Shown: positions 61,401-64,000 of the stretch, piece by piece
Layout: every line of letters begins with the position of its first letter
How positions within the stretch are numbered: the stretch's first letter is position 1
From: Paraescarpia echinospica
Lineage: Eukaryota > Annelida > Polychaeta > Sabellida > Siboglinidae
DNA: 64,000 bases
Assembly (NCBI GenBank): GCA_020002185.1
Contig: CM034536.1
Location: 11,106,877-11,170,876 of the forward strand
Direction: 5' to 3'
Notes under the pieces: model-generated
What the model saw: only the letters and a program-made list of their open reading frames with translations
What the model was told of the DNA's origin: nothing
The model's database searches: none
Translations under genes and position numbers: made by a program

Positions 61401-62802
61401 TACACAGCGATACAACTTATGTTGGATTCTCTATCAGCCAAATGTTTTTTTGCCCTCTTGCCATCAGGGATTTGTCCTATTTCGTGGTGTTTTGTTGCTT
61501 ATTCACTTCCAAGGTATTCCGTCCTGTCTTACGAAGATCGATACTTCCCCACGCGACACCTTCGACTTTATTAATAATATATTATAATAGTCAAATACAG
61601 ACTACAAAAGGTATGTTTTCTTGTTCTGTAGAGAGTTAGTTGATGCAAACTAACTAATATTTTACTATTTAATAAAAACAATTATTTTCTAAACATGATT
61701 GTAGATGAATTTCCTAACACAACACATTATGTCACTGGGTAATAATATACCTGAAAGAGATATTATTTCCTGACTGCCGGTAAGAAAACGAATTCGACCT
61801 AGGTACGAACATTCGGAAGTAACGCACCTTCGAATAAGCGAATCAAAGAGTTGAAGTCGTTGGTTGGTCGATCTTCGTAGATGATATGAACTTGCTGATC
61901 TGCACCATACATCTTCTTGATCCAGTCTGTCAAATAGAGAACACACAATGAGTCTACAATAGAACACACAATGATTGTCCATAGGACACACAAAGAGTCA
62001 ACTGTATAATACACAATGAGTAGAAATAGAACGCACAACGAGTCAACTGTACAACACACATTGAGCGATATCCTACCCATTGCGGATTGAAGAAGCTGTA
62101 AACAACATTGTTTTTACCAAATTAATTATAATTGTTATGGTAGTATGATTTGGCGTAGTAATGTCATTAGGTATTGTACATTTTAATGCTAGTAATTAAA
62201 CACGCGATACGTAATGACATCGATTATTGTTTAACTGTTAGCAACATGTTTGCCATGACAGTTTGTTTGTAAACAACATGTTTATCACCTAATGCATTGC
62301 TGTGAAAGGCATAATATCAACGTAAGTACTAACCTAAACAGTTTGTCATCAGACTAATCGAGTTGATACCATCGGCGGTCCCGTAGTCACATATGACAAA
62401 CGGACCACTTCCTTGTGTGAAAGGAATGGAACCTGTTTGAAAATATTTGTGAATTAATATTTCGTTCATAATATCAATATTAATAACAAAAGTTAAAATG
62501 TTGATGCAGGATGTTATTCTTAGCATAAAGAAATTTATTTTTGGTTTTAGAGTCTTATCCGATAAGTCATTACACATGACGTATCGAAGAGTATTCAATA
62601 TTTCATCACTAAGAGTATTGTTTCTCAGACAGTATGTCCAGACGAACGAGACAAGATACTTACTTAATAAATCCCTGATTAGTGGCCAAGTGCATGCCGC
62701 AACTTTCTGATGCGTACGCGTGATGTCGCCATATGCCGCCCCACCTTCTCCTGTGTATAATTCATCATCATAGGCAATGTCCCTTCGCTCTACGTTCGCC
62801 AT
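38543..62802 (-). CDS. SABATH-type SAM-dependent carboxyl methyltransferase, eight exons
   Basis: Eight minus-strand exons, all with GT-AG borders, join in one frame of 1149 nt (382 aa), the usual size for this family. The order is 62664-62802, 62334-62432, 61828-61926, 60834-60972, 43036-43169, 42451-42587, 40508-40682, 38543-38769. Diagnostic parts are the SAM-binding motif FVICDYGTADGINS (about 58-71), IIYEDRPTNDFNSL (about 94-107), LPNESVHLGFSMSALSWLS (about 140-158), LDTFFLHRAKEL and GGRLMVTILDQ, and AMTDIWREMMHEKVIS. Plant relatives methylate small carboxylic acids; the animal substrate is unknown. Intron 4 carries a whole Maverick. No stop or frameshift is seen, so the gene looks functional. 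Confidence 0.93.
38771..38865 (-). mobile_element. L2 3'-end fragment abutting exon 8
   Basis: On the minus strand it reads GATGCGCCTCTGAGCTTGG, TTTAGGCAC and then (ATT)n, the same 3' end as at 41505-41575. Its tail supplies most of the pyrimidine-rich stretch before the exon 8 acceptor. Confidence 0.75.
38900..39159. other. Intronic sequence without features
   Basis: Part of intron 7. A short stretch near 39045-39110 resembles the L2 C-terminal coding region (SVAAPTLWN-like, inverted) but is too decayed to assign firmly. Confidence 0.3.
39160..39745. repeat. Tandem duplication of about 292 bp in intron 7
   Basis: CAATTATGTACACGTTGTAACTTAGTG occurs near 39304 and again near 39597. The following blocks also repeat (TTAAGGGCAAGATTAT, GCTATGATGAAGCCTAAAC, GAGAGAGGCAGATAACGGCG). 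No coding role is apparent. Confidence 0.88.
39930..40145 (-). mobile_element. L2-like LINE RT fragment
   Basis: The minus frame encodes HHLHADDTQIYIYVSAHN, the catalytic ADD box of an L2 reverse transcriptase, and CLKDMFVWM after it. Only this block remains. Confidence 0.7.
40305..40450. repeat. CA microsatellite
   Basis: (CA)n with CACT and CACG interruptions, about 145 bp, some 60 bp downstream of the exon 7 donor of the methyltransferase. On the gene's strand it is a TG/GT run. Confidence 0.97.
40508..40682 (-). CDS. Methyltransferase exon 7
   Basis: Acceptor TGTTTCAG|GAC (phase 0), donor CAAG|GTGTCA. Encodes DEFLATTDFEWMRTERDIS and LRLISLKSHKIDCPWREQW, the variable late region of the family where the fold contacts substrate. 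Confidence 0.9.
40900..41575 (+). mobile_element. L2-like LINE 3' end in intron 6
   Basis: The plus frame encodes RLDYCNSLLYNIASKDITKL, CLARVVTRSPRFSRS, LHWLPVRYRI, then after one stop FSVAAPTLWNMLPLS. It is followed by the 3' UTR GATGCGCCTCTGAGCTTGG and a TTATTATT tail. It is inverted relative to the host gene and 5'-truncated. Confidence 0.85.
41576..42270. other. Intron 6 sequence without features
   Basis: AT-rich; no protein motif or repeat recognised. A plus frame at 42009-42275 has no familiar domain and overlaps the tandem repeat beside exon 6. Confidence 0.4.
42273..42470. repeat. Tandem duplication spanning the exon 6 donor
   Basis: GACTTTCTATCGCCGGGATC and the following 45 bp occur at 42276 and again at 42380. 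CCTGCGATATGACTTT occurs at 42371 and 42450. The second pair duplicates the end of exon 6 together with its GT donor. Confidence 0.85.
42451..42587 (-). CDS. Methyltransferase exon 6
   Basis: Acceptor ATTTGTAG|GTGG, donor TCGCAG|GTAACC. Encodes GRLMVTILDQNTCVCN and AMTDIWREMMHEKVIS. A duplicated donor lies 79 bp downstream at 42371; using it would shift the frame. Confidence 0.92.
43036..43169 (-). CDS. Methyltransferase exon 5
   Basis: Acceptor TTTGTAG|GCCACATG, donor GTCTG|GTAACA. Encodes PHVTTSEVFSAHMADGSPE and SSDLDTFFLHRAKELVS. Its acceptor lies about 390 bp from the Maverick insertion. Confidence 0.92.
43170..43554. other. 3' part of intron 4
   Basis: AT-rich host sequence between exon 5 and the Maverick target duplication. 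No feature recognised. Confidence 0.6.
43555..43560. repeat. Maverick B target-site duplication CAGCTA, left
   Basis: CAGCTA directly precedes the TIR start AGTAGTAATG and is repeated exactly at 60698-60703. Six bases is the known Maverick/Polinton duplication length. Confidence 0.95.
43561..43838 (+). repeat. Maverick B left TIR
   Basis: About 278 bp matching the reverse complement of 60419-60697 with only a few differences. An internal degenerate copy of its inner part (ACTAATTAGGGTAATTA to CTAAAAATAGTAATTA) follows at 43845-43945. Confidence 0.96.
43946..44590. other. Left-end noncoding region of Maverick B
   Basis: GC-richer sequence with loose repeats (TTGGAGT, GGTAACAGCTGAT, GCGCGT). 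A long minus frame (44121-44543) has no domain and mirrors these repeats. It may hold transcription or packaging signals, but nothing specific is seen. Confidence 0.4.
44591..44596 (-). terminator. AATAAA signal for the left-end spliced gene
   Basis: AATAAA on the minus strand, 33 bp past the stop codon of the gene ending at 44629. Confidence 0.6.
44629..45987 (-). CDS. Spliced Pro/Gln/Asp-rich gene at the left end of Maverick B
   Basis: Minus-strand exons are inferred from splice signals. Exon 1 is 45929-45987 (ATG at 45987, donor ACAG|GTACGT). Exon 2 is 45723-45833 (acceptor TTTTACAG, donor AAAG|GTACGT), joining in frame as a Pro/Ala/Asn-rich repeat. A third exon ends at 45137 (donor GCCA|GTAAGC). 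The last exon is 44629-45091 (acceptor CACCACAG). The last exon reads RHFFVIAPELTDRRYAIGRG, then poly-Gln, an acidic DSDSDSTDDE stretch and Pro-rich motifs. The third exon gives one continuous frame only if its acceptor is at 45218; with the better acceptor at 45250 the frame closes soon after the next junction. No family was recognised. Acidic and Pro-rich tracts suggest a regulatory protein. Confidence 0.5.
45250..45722 (-). other. Second intron of the left-end gene
   Basis: Noncoding, with repeats of TTTTAGTGGGG and GGCGTCTGTAAATA. It is flanked by a good donor (GTACGT) and acceptor (TTCTCCCACAG). Confidence 0.5.
46082..46367. promoter_or_regulatory. Bidirectional promoter region of Maverick B
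   Basis: On the minus side TATATAAA lies at 46093-46100 next to the CRE palindrome TGACGTCA (46082-46089). On the plus side TTATATAG lies at 46360-46367, after GC-rich repeats (GCGCGTGCGCGCGC, GGGCCGCGTG). The two TATA boxes face the spliced minus gene and the RPA-like gene. Confidence 0.6.
46463..47165 (+). pseudogene. RPA-like ssDNA-binding protein, Maverick B, frameshifted
   Basis: A homologue of 3355-4110: a Lys/Ala/Ser/Thr-rich N-terminus, then the zinc-ribbon OB domain with YIGCDVCKRKV and CAVHG as zinc ligands and IWITLFDEAISSI. The frame breaks at TAG 47015-47017; the homologous end (TVLELTVHKVVWGG, YTVRDVRV) continues in another frame to TGA 47163-47165. No in-frame ATG follows the TATA box. 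ATA at 46463 stands where a start would fit, so the start is lost or supplied by a spliced leader. A phase-0 donor GTG|GTGAGT sits at 46643, the same site as in copy A. Confidence 0.75.
47195..48061 (+). CDS. Alternative terminal exon, Cys-rich protein, Maverick B
   Basis: The exon opens in phase 0 after GTTCTGTAG, 29 nt past the RPA-like stop and preceded by a branch-like TGACTAAC. 288 codons are open to TGA. A Pro/Ala/Thr-rich first half leads to a conserved domain shared with 4613-5289: CGECPPEEGCPFVHTCGYRG, then a long helical end (SLLEVAVQHYLLKR). The C-x2-C-x5-C-x3-H cluster may bind zinc. There is no ATG near the start, which supports splicing from the donor at 46643. Function is unknown. 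Confidence 0.7.
   Translation, partial: DVVIAAALRGIIDAADECAPPAEKRAKKETTPRPCFADANTPPPPSLTREEAMPYWPCAPEAEDTQPIPPHAPVSDAATPTYVALTPVVATAEAAAVPSPSLPLDVLPVSSEDFIPWARNKHQQRPVIVGTLQSDSEWSVLHSYAGRQRCMMSTFAELIGERVMDTARQECGECPPEEGCPFVHTCGYRGRKPSRRYKILYENVAALNVCFFSISLDSFLQQTLLLPAIRILSVLEERCVRGDRASEGSPMRQVADRLMGTDWTAPFDRSLLEVAVQHYLLKRACLVV
48062..48510. repeat. Tandem duplications with TAAAGCC repeats
   Basis: CGCCGAACGCTTAATATGTA occurs near 48080 and again near 48320, each followed by TTGCCGATGAACATT. GGCATAAAGCC or GGCGTAAAGCC recurs about eight times. TTATTATTATTATTAGGT occurs twice. It acts as spacer between the early gene and the polymerase promoter. Confidence 0.85.
48511..49047 (+). promoter_or_regulatory. 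polB upstream region with TATA box, Maverick B
   Basis: TTATAAG at 48974-48980 lies 68 bp before the polymerase ATG. Upstream is a repeated CTGTCGGCCAC and AAAACGTTGCTG block. A plus frame over this region (48580-49008) has low complexity and no counterpart in copy A, so it is not called a gene. Confidence 0.45.
49048..52906 (+). pseudogene. polB: Protein-primed family B DNA polymerase, Maverick B, broken
   Basis: Starts at ATG 49048 with three C2H2/C2HC fingers built on CPKC(D/N)RSF, against two in copy A. Then come exonuclease DFECYF and FNSGKYDLN, motif A FDANGLYLW, motif B LLGNSSYGK, motif C DTDSAY near 52380 and KTYYCFG with KGLSKRQND. Breaks: TAG 49180-49182 in finger 2; a frameshift near 49890; a deletion of roughly 200 bp near 50030 that removes the CGKCG region before the exonuclease; a frameshift near 50120; and TGA 51920-51922 in place of the Trp found in copy A. 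The catalytic motifs themselves are intact. Confidence 0.93.
52907..53052. terminator. CCCCTAGGGG palindrome array between convergent genes
   Basis: ACCCCTAGGGGTAGGGACCT is repeated three times between 52938 and 53015, each unit an inverted repeat able to form a hairpin. The array is followed by a (GTAT)n run and AATAAA at 53047 for polB. AATAAA on the minus strand at 53083-53088 serves the late genes. A convergent termination zone is inferred. Confidence 0.55.
53053..53327. other. Spacer with AAGCGATAATAGG repeats
   Basis: CAAGCGATAATAGGC occurs three times and ACAACCTCACTACTTCGGT twice. No gene. It is probably the 3' untranslated region of the minus-strand late transcript. Confidence 0.5.
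53328..53777 (-). pseudogene. Adenain-like cysteine protease, Maverick B, one nonsense codon
   Basis: 149 codons from ATG 53777 to TGA 53328. It has EHWVAVYLD with the catalytic His, FDSYG with the acidic residue and NVCGQYCVTYL with the nucleophile Cys. TAG at 53574-53576 replaces the Tyr that precedes FDSYG in copy A. The ATG lies one base after the capsid stop, so translation may be coupled. It would process capsid precursors. Confidence 0.85.
53779..55080 (-). CDS. Major capsid protein, Maverick B
   Basis: 433 aa, intact. The Polinton/adintovirus double-jelly-roll capsid protein (F54H12.2-like family). Seen: GGPIGFLIPGSGDDYLDL, NNFLHSMFGQVDVTLN, NTYPYRAYIETLLSYGTDAK, DTAGRM, GHIKALTRGTAKYPMRRVDC and YTIFGFDLSPDCC. 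It should form the trimeric capsomers of an icosahedral virion. Its N-terminal region is partly duplicated at 55201-55438. Confidence 0.9.
   Translation of the reverse strand: MAFVHRQSCEGVKSELDLFSVPTTQTSIESGQWIDHQPLTALDAGGPIGFLIPGSGDDYLDLSSVRLYVRVKVVKGDGTALANDSVVAPVNNFLHSMFGQVDVTLNGTLVTPSTNTYPYRAYIETLLSYGTDAKKSQLEADLWCKDTAGRMESTINNNGGYSHRHDFIHDSREFDMIGRLHVDVLMQNRCLLNGVDVKMRLVRIKDAVALIGDVADPGFKIFLLEAYLQARKVKLNPAVQLGHIKALTRGTAKYPMRRVDCKVFSIPQGTMSHTHENVYLGTLPRRVFICLIDNDAYNGAYDKNPFNAKHNDINLFALFVEERQMPSMPLQPDFAHRRYIRSYTNLFAATGKAYEDEVFDVTRGEFGNGYTIFGFDLSPDCCDGEHFNVMRTGNLRAEIHFALALARMVNVVVYGEFETVLEVDKNRNVVYDF
55081..55440 (-). repeat. Duplicated capsid/minor-capsid junction
   Basis: 55081-55200 repeats the 3' end of the minor capsid gene (55445-55570). 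55201-55438 repeats the first 95 codons of the capsid gene, with about 50 codons missing after the opening MAFVHRQSCEG. The order is full capsid gene, minor-capsid tail fragment, capsid head fragment, full minor capsid gene. This is a tandem duplication across the gene junction. Confidence 0.85.
55445..55852 (-). CDS. Basic minor capsid/core protein, Maverick B
   Basis: 135 aa. The N-terminus is MTRNVYEDYYTRQVGGGLPV. A Gly-rich amphipathic stretch (GHGLGNLFGSLFRSAMPLVK) is followed by Ala/Lys helices and a very basic tail (KKRRRIKPPGK, RKKRRRRKK). In position and composition it recalls adenovirus pVI/pX-type proteins found next to capsid genes in adintovirus-like elements: membrane-active or DNA-condensing virion components. 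That assignment rests on features and neighbourhood. Confidence 0.65.
   Translation of the reverse strand: MTRNVYEDYYTRQVGGGLPVFVGARSQRGHGLGNLFGSLFRSAMPLVKRGAVALGKRALKTGVRVVQDVVAGGNLKQAVKRRAKEAGADLLDGLLNRPPPPKKRRRIKPPGKPATARKKRRRRKKPTSSDDVFPA
55855..56664 (-). pseudogene. Penton-like minor capsid protein, Maverick B, two frameshifts
   Basis: Starts at ATG 56664 (LPSNASMKAHPENTLTHYTT, LTGQWECGLVSLQYTHSWYN). It shifts frame near 56515 into GFYNSAFELMHKINAVL and GRLKQILGFESNYI, then again near 56150 into NGGVDTLFVYSDIVESRIVG and the end near 55855. These blocks match the single-jelly-roll penton protein of Polintons, about 270 aa when whole. Confidence 0.75.
56672..56989 (-). CDS. Small membrane protein, Maverick B
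   Basis: 105 aa. An acidic, Ala/Val-rich N-terminus is followed by one clear transmembrane segment (IVFLCQIVVLYTVIVVSIYN) and a hydrophobic end (LWTALLSSCLGYLLPSPSM). The stop lies 7 bp before the penton ATG. A virion membrane or assembly role is inferred from its place in the capsid cluster. Confidence 0.6.
   Translation of the reverse strand: MQPPNTAVDSSAFVGAPADDSCVSVGAPDAVDASVTSVPWRLCGNECNKAEIVFLCQIVVLYTVIVVSIYNLTRGTGDSNLWTALLSSCLGYLLPSPSMRSDGIV
56990..57294. other. Spacer between membrane protein and integrase
   Basis: It holds a CTG/CTGCTG run at 56993-57010 and a TATA-like CTTATAAAAAACG near 57182. A 98-codon plus frame is Arg/Ser-rich and has no domain; it is treated as noncoding. 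Confidence 0.45.
57295..57916 (-). pseudogene. int: Polinton integrase, internally deleted
   Basis: The N-terminal part (ATG 57916) encodes YFDPKRAGSYGGVDALHRS and WLPEQDAYTLL, the usual start of Polinton integrases. The frame then changes near 57715 directly into the late catalytic core: VPLKSKSGPALVAAFEG, LQTDKGTEFLN (second Asp), KASVVERFNRTLKTRMW (Glu) and YNNAYHRSIG. The first catalytic Asp and about 65 surrounding residues are missing, so DDE chemistry is impossible. This enzyme normally makes the 6-bp duplication seen at the element ends. Confidence 0.85.
57978..58703 (-). CDS. Conserved Polinton protein of unknown function
   Basis: About 241 aa. The N-terminus is MALVDPRLVERLLPLIS-like. 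A Ser/Pro-rich linker is followed by a conserved C-terminal half (KARLLLARMKADPLIRWND, GTPIAGSNMVDLVNDLMRKR, PVGWEVFGDHIKQLNVPMEL). A similar pattern is known in the structural gene block of Polintons without a proven role. The ATG overlaps the upstream stop (TGATG). Confidence 0.6.
   Translation of the reverse strand: MQHAKKMALVDPRLVERLLPLISQPTTTTPRVMSSQDNDMKAVLERADFSEGEKVAAYNQLLSRYNAMEASRAQQPMRVSVVKNESSSSSDQPPPPPDQLPGDMESEVVKSVPKVLKEKARLLLARMKADPLIRWNDRAELVYDGTPIAGSNMVDLVNDLMRKRKRSPAPVGWEVFGDHIKQLNVPMELVGNPQRRAYIQRAQKRKGRTRSVERMPWSSFYRLRRGCPPPEDQYSSSSSPS
58703..59047 (-). CDS. Small basic Polinton protein with hydrophobic tail
   Basis: 114 aa. Contains ADLICSLADCAYSILRGNVK, a Lys/Arg-rich middle (LIKYRNNLRKLASKKV, KRKRAVLQTG) and a hydrophobic C-terminus (AFLTALLAPLASTFLPLL). 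Proteins of this shape are common in Polinton and adintovirus capsid clusters and may be virion core components. Its stop overlaps the next ATG by one base. Confidence 0.6.
   Translation of the reverse strand: MTDRVKRHILALQLLHRYQRNTNLRKAVIAHADADLICSLADCAYSILRGNVKLTPNNRKVLIKYRNNLRKLASKKVPIKRKRAVLQTGSGAFLTALLAPLASTFLPLLRQAIG
59087..59753 (-). pseudogene. DNA packaging ATPase, Maverick B, frameshifted
   Basis: A32/FtsK-HerA-type ATPase: Walker A GATGCGKT near residue 31, Walker B LLVLDDLM near residue 94 and a C-terminal half with LNAQYMVLFKNPRDAGQV and AYGYLLVDLKQETPE. The frame changes near 59410, just after LFTKKS, so the two halves lie in different frames. It would pump DNA into capsids. 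The start overlaps the upstream NADAR gene by 20 nt. Confidence 0.85.
59734..60189 (-). CDS. NADAR-domain protein (YbiA-like), Maverick B
   Basis: 151 aa from ATG 60189, intact. NADAR motifs: FMTYLSNYYPC near the start, YFRSVEHAYQYRKAMF, then IPSKEAFWGCACGYKDGQNK and LGELLMEVR. The family includes YbiA (riboflavin-intermediate hydrolysis), and NADAR proteins have been linked to ADP-ribosyl or NAD metabolism. A viral role in removing ADP-ribose marks or altering host NAD chemistry is inference. It is the first gene at the right end and has its own TATA box. Confidence 0.85.
   Translation of the reverse strand: MSSTRITFGEFMTYLSNYYPCRVAAYGQYFRSVEHAYQYRKAMFHVDEDSAQHIKAAWSGYIAKRRGARIVKTRTRAESEVVRVECMRSLLMSKFGVSKRLRDALLATGDGELVAWIPSKEAFWGCACGYKDGQNKLGELLMEVRRAYRRS
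60241..60246 (-). promoter_or_regulatory. TATA box of the right-end gene cluster
   Basis: TATATA on the minus strand in GGTTATATAGTGG, about 52 bp upstream of the NADAR ATG. It is the only clear promoter facing the minus-strand cluster from the right end. Confidence 0.55.
60419..60697 (-). repeat. Maverick B right TIR
   Basis: Reverse complement of 43561-43838. Key shared parts: GATCAAAGGCTTTTT, GTAGGAATTCTAC-type block, GTGTGTCGACATCTAGTGA, CACTAGAGGGCAGCACTA. Confidence 0.96.
60698..60703. repeat. Maverick B target-site duplication CAGCTA, right
   Basis: Exact copy of 43555-43560 directly after the TIR end TACTACT. Confidence 0.95.
60834..60972 (-). CDS. Methyltransferase exon 4
   Basis: Acceptor CTGCCCAG|ATGTTC, donor GAAAG|GTGAGG. 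Encodes KNVFVTCCGRSFYKQC and LPNESVHLGFSMSALSWLS, the family's substrate-site segment. It lies 131 bp from the Maverick target site. Confidence 0.93.
61200..61495 (+). mobile_element. CR1-like LINE 3' end in intron 3
   Basis: The plus strand encodes blocks HLVGLVKEQC and FDLRSNFFSHK, matching VTLVKEQCRLDVRKFSFSQR of the LINE at 28430. The shared 3' UTR follows (TGGATTCTCTATCAGCCAAA). Several stops; old copy. Confidence 0.6.
61828..61926 (-). CDS. Methyltransferase exon 3
   Basis: Acceptor TTTGACAG|ACTGG, donor GAAG|GTGCGT. Encodes DWIKKMYGADQQVHI and IYEDRPTNDFNSLIRLF, a strongly diagnostic SABATH block. Confidence 0.93.
62334..62432 (-). CDS. Methyltransferase exon 2
   Basis: Acceptor TTTCAAACAG|GTTCC, donor TTTAG|GTTAGT. 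Encodes FVICDYGTADGINSISLM, the glycine-containing SAM-binding loop. Confidence 0.93.
62664..62802 (-). CDS. Methyltransferase exon 1 (start)
   Basis: ATG at 62802, donor TTAA|GTAAGT. Encodes ELYTGEGGAAYGDITRTHQK and WPLIRDLL. No clear TATA box lies upstream; the 5' untranslated region is not resolved. Confidence 0.88.
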
Positions 62803-63144
62803 GTGGCACAGTGGTACCTACGACATTCGTTAACAATACTGTATTAACACAGCTGCCAAAACTGTCACTAAGAACAATCACAATCAACTCCAGTTTCCCA
62901 TCAACGTCTTCTGAAGAGACACGCAAACTACTATGAAGCTGATGTATTCTTCAACAAATCTTGGGCATTCAGTGGTGCCTTTCTCGAAGACAAGACGTAT
63001 CGGGTGTCTCTTTTGGGGTTTTGCTGAGTGCTTTCTTCACAAATAGTAACGCTACATTACAACAGATACCAGGGATTACTCTACTACAATGTGGTGACTA
63101 TAATACCACTGGTGGTCTTATTTATGATGGATTTCACATACATG

Positions 63145-63250
63145 CGCGCACCCATTCACACACGCGTGCGCGCGCGCGCACACACACACACACGCGTGCG
63201 GCAACGCACACGTACACACTCACTCACATACACACTCACACGCAAACGCG
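63145..63250. repeat. CA/CG microsatellite
   Basis: Alternating CACA and CGCG dinucleotides with ACTC interruptions, upstream of the methyltransferase gene. Confidence 0.95.
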
Positions 63251-64000
63251 TGCACTTACATATTGAGTATAGTCGCGACTCTAGACGTCGAAAGTCAACT
63301 ACCGTCACGGTTTGTTAACATGATCAAGCGAGGCATATGATGTGACTATCGCTGGAATCCTCGACCTTGGGCGGCTTTGTAACACCCCATATTATTTATT
63401 TAACTGTTTAGGTAATGTTCAGACGGTATTAATGTTATGTTACTAAGTTCACTCTTATGTCAATATGTAGGACTATCGTAAATGAGGTAGCAGTTGGCTT
63501 TGGTTTAAATTTATTTATACTCGTTTTAGTATAGTTTTATAATGTTTCTGACTGTATATTTTGTGTGTATATGTTGAGGGGCAGGGGAGACAAGCGTGTA
63601 CGTATATTGACGCCACAACGCCAATAATTCCTGGTACATGTTACATGTTACTTGGTAATAAACAGTCCGAATCTAAATGTATAAATGGCCACATATAGTC
63701 AGTGCAGCTAGGTCAAGTGTAATCTCATAAGTCTAAACCTCCCGTTAAAACTAAAAGTAGGTTCGAGCCACTCATCGGCCGTTTGATTCACCAGCTACAG
63801 TCGGATTGTAGGATATTGGTAATATTGTGTTAGTTGCTACGTGTTGACGGTCTGTAGTACTGCTTTCCGAAAAAAAGAATGGACACACCACTATCCTAAA
63901 TATGTAAATTAGGTGCCGCATAATTTTTAAAGTTATTTCAGATCGCAATAAGTATGCGTGATGAAAACACATTAAGTCTTATCTAATTCTACCAACGCCA
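63251..64000. other. No gene seen
   Basis: AT-rich flank upstream of the methyltransferase. No domain, repeat partner or RNA gene recognised. Confidence 0.5.

Noticed and set aside
62900..63300. Coding exon over the CA/CG repeat
   Set aside because: The open frames there are His/Thr/Arg repeats from the microsatellite.

Overview
The window is an AT-rich metazoan genomic segment dominated by mobile elements. It contains L2- and CR1-type LINEs, a Gmr1-like Ty3/Gypsy element, a DIRS-type tyrosine-recombinase element, a THAP/YqaJ DNA transposon and two Maverick/Polinton virus-like elements. GT-AG introns, TATA boxes and AATAAA signals are visible. No ribosomal or tRNA gene and no bacterial operon was seen. 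The host is most likely a marine invertebrate; the species cannot be fixed from sequence alone.

Layout. 1-658 is a two-copy 325-bp tandem repeat. 659 to about 11,640 is the left two thirds of one Maverick (copy A): TIR, repeat-rich control region, RPA-like gene with alternative 3' exons, protein-primed DNA polymerase B, adenain-like protease and a truncated major capsid gene. It is cut off where a Gypsy pol-linker fragment begins. 13,346-15,626 is a LINE lacking its RT; 15,890-17,010 a 102-bp minisatellite; 18,545-20,043 a DIRS remnant followed by more tandem repeats; 21,976-25,733 a DNA transposon with a decayed SWIM-YqaJ-PHD gene; 25,880-28,694 a CR1-like LINE. An L2-like LINE (28,695-38,160) is split by a Gypsy element (30,401-37,928; 5-bp target duplication ATCGC).

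38,543-62,802 (minus strand) is one host gene. Eight exons join in frame into a 382-aa SABATH-type SAM-dependent carboxyl methyltransferase. Its fourth intron holds a 17,137-bp Maverick (copy B, 43,561-60,697) with 279-bp TIRs and a perfect 6-bp target duplication (CAGCTA). Copy B carries, from left to right, a spliced Pro/Asp-rich gene, the RPA-like gene with its alternative exon, polB, then on the minus strand protease, major capsid, a basic minor capsid protein, penton, a membrane protein, integrase, two conserved small proteins, packaging ATPase and a NADAR-domain protein. Several of these genes are broken, so both Mavericks look dead.

The most interesting signal is shared by the two diverged Mavericks. 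A phase-0 GTGAGT donor lies inside the RPA-like ORF, just before its OB-fold. Phase-0 TGTAG acceptors lie right after its stop codon: four in copy A, one in copy B. This predicts a family of proteins with a common N-terminal tail and interchangeable C-terminal domains, a compact alternative-splicing switch reminiscent of small DNA-virus early regions.
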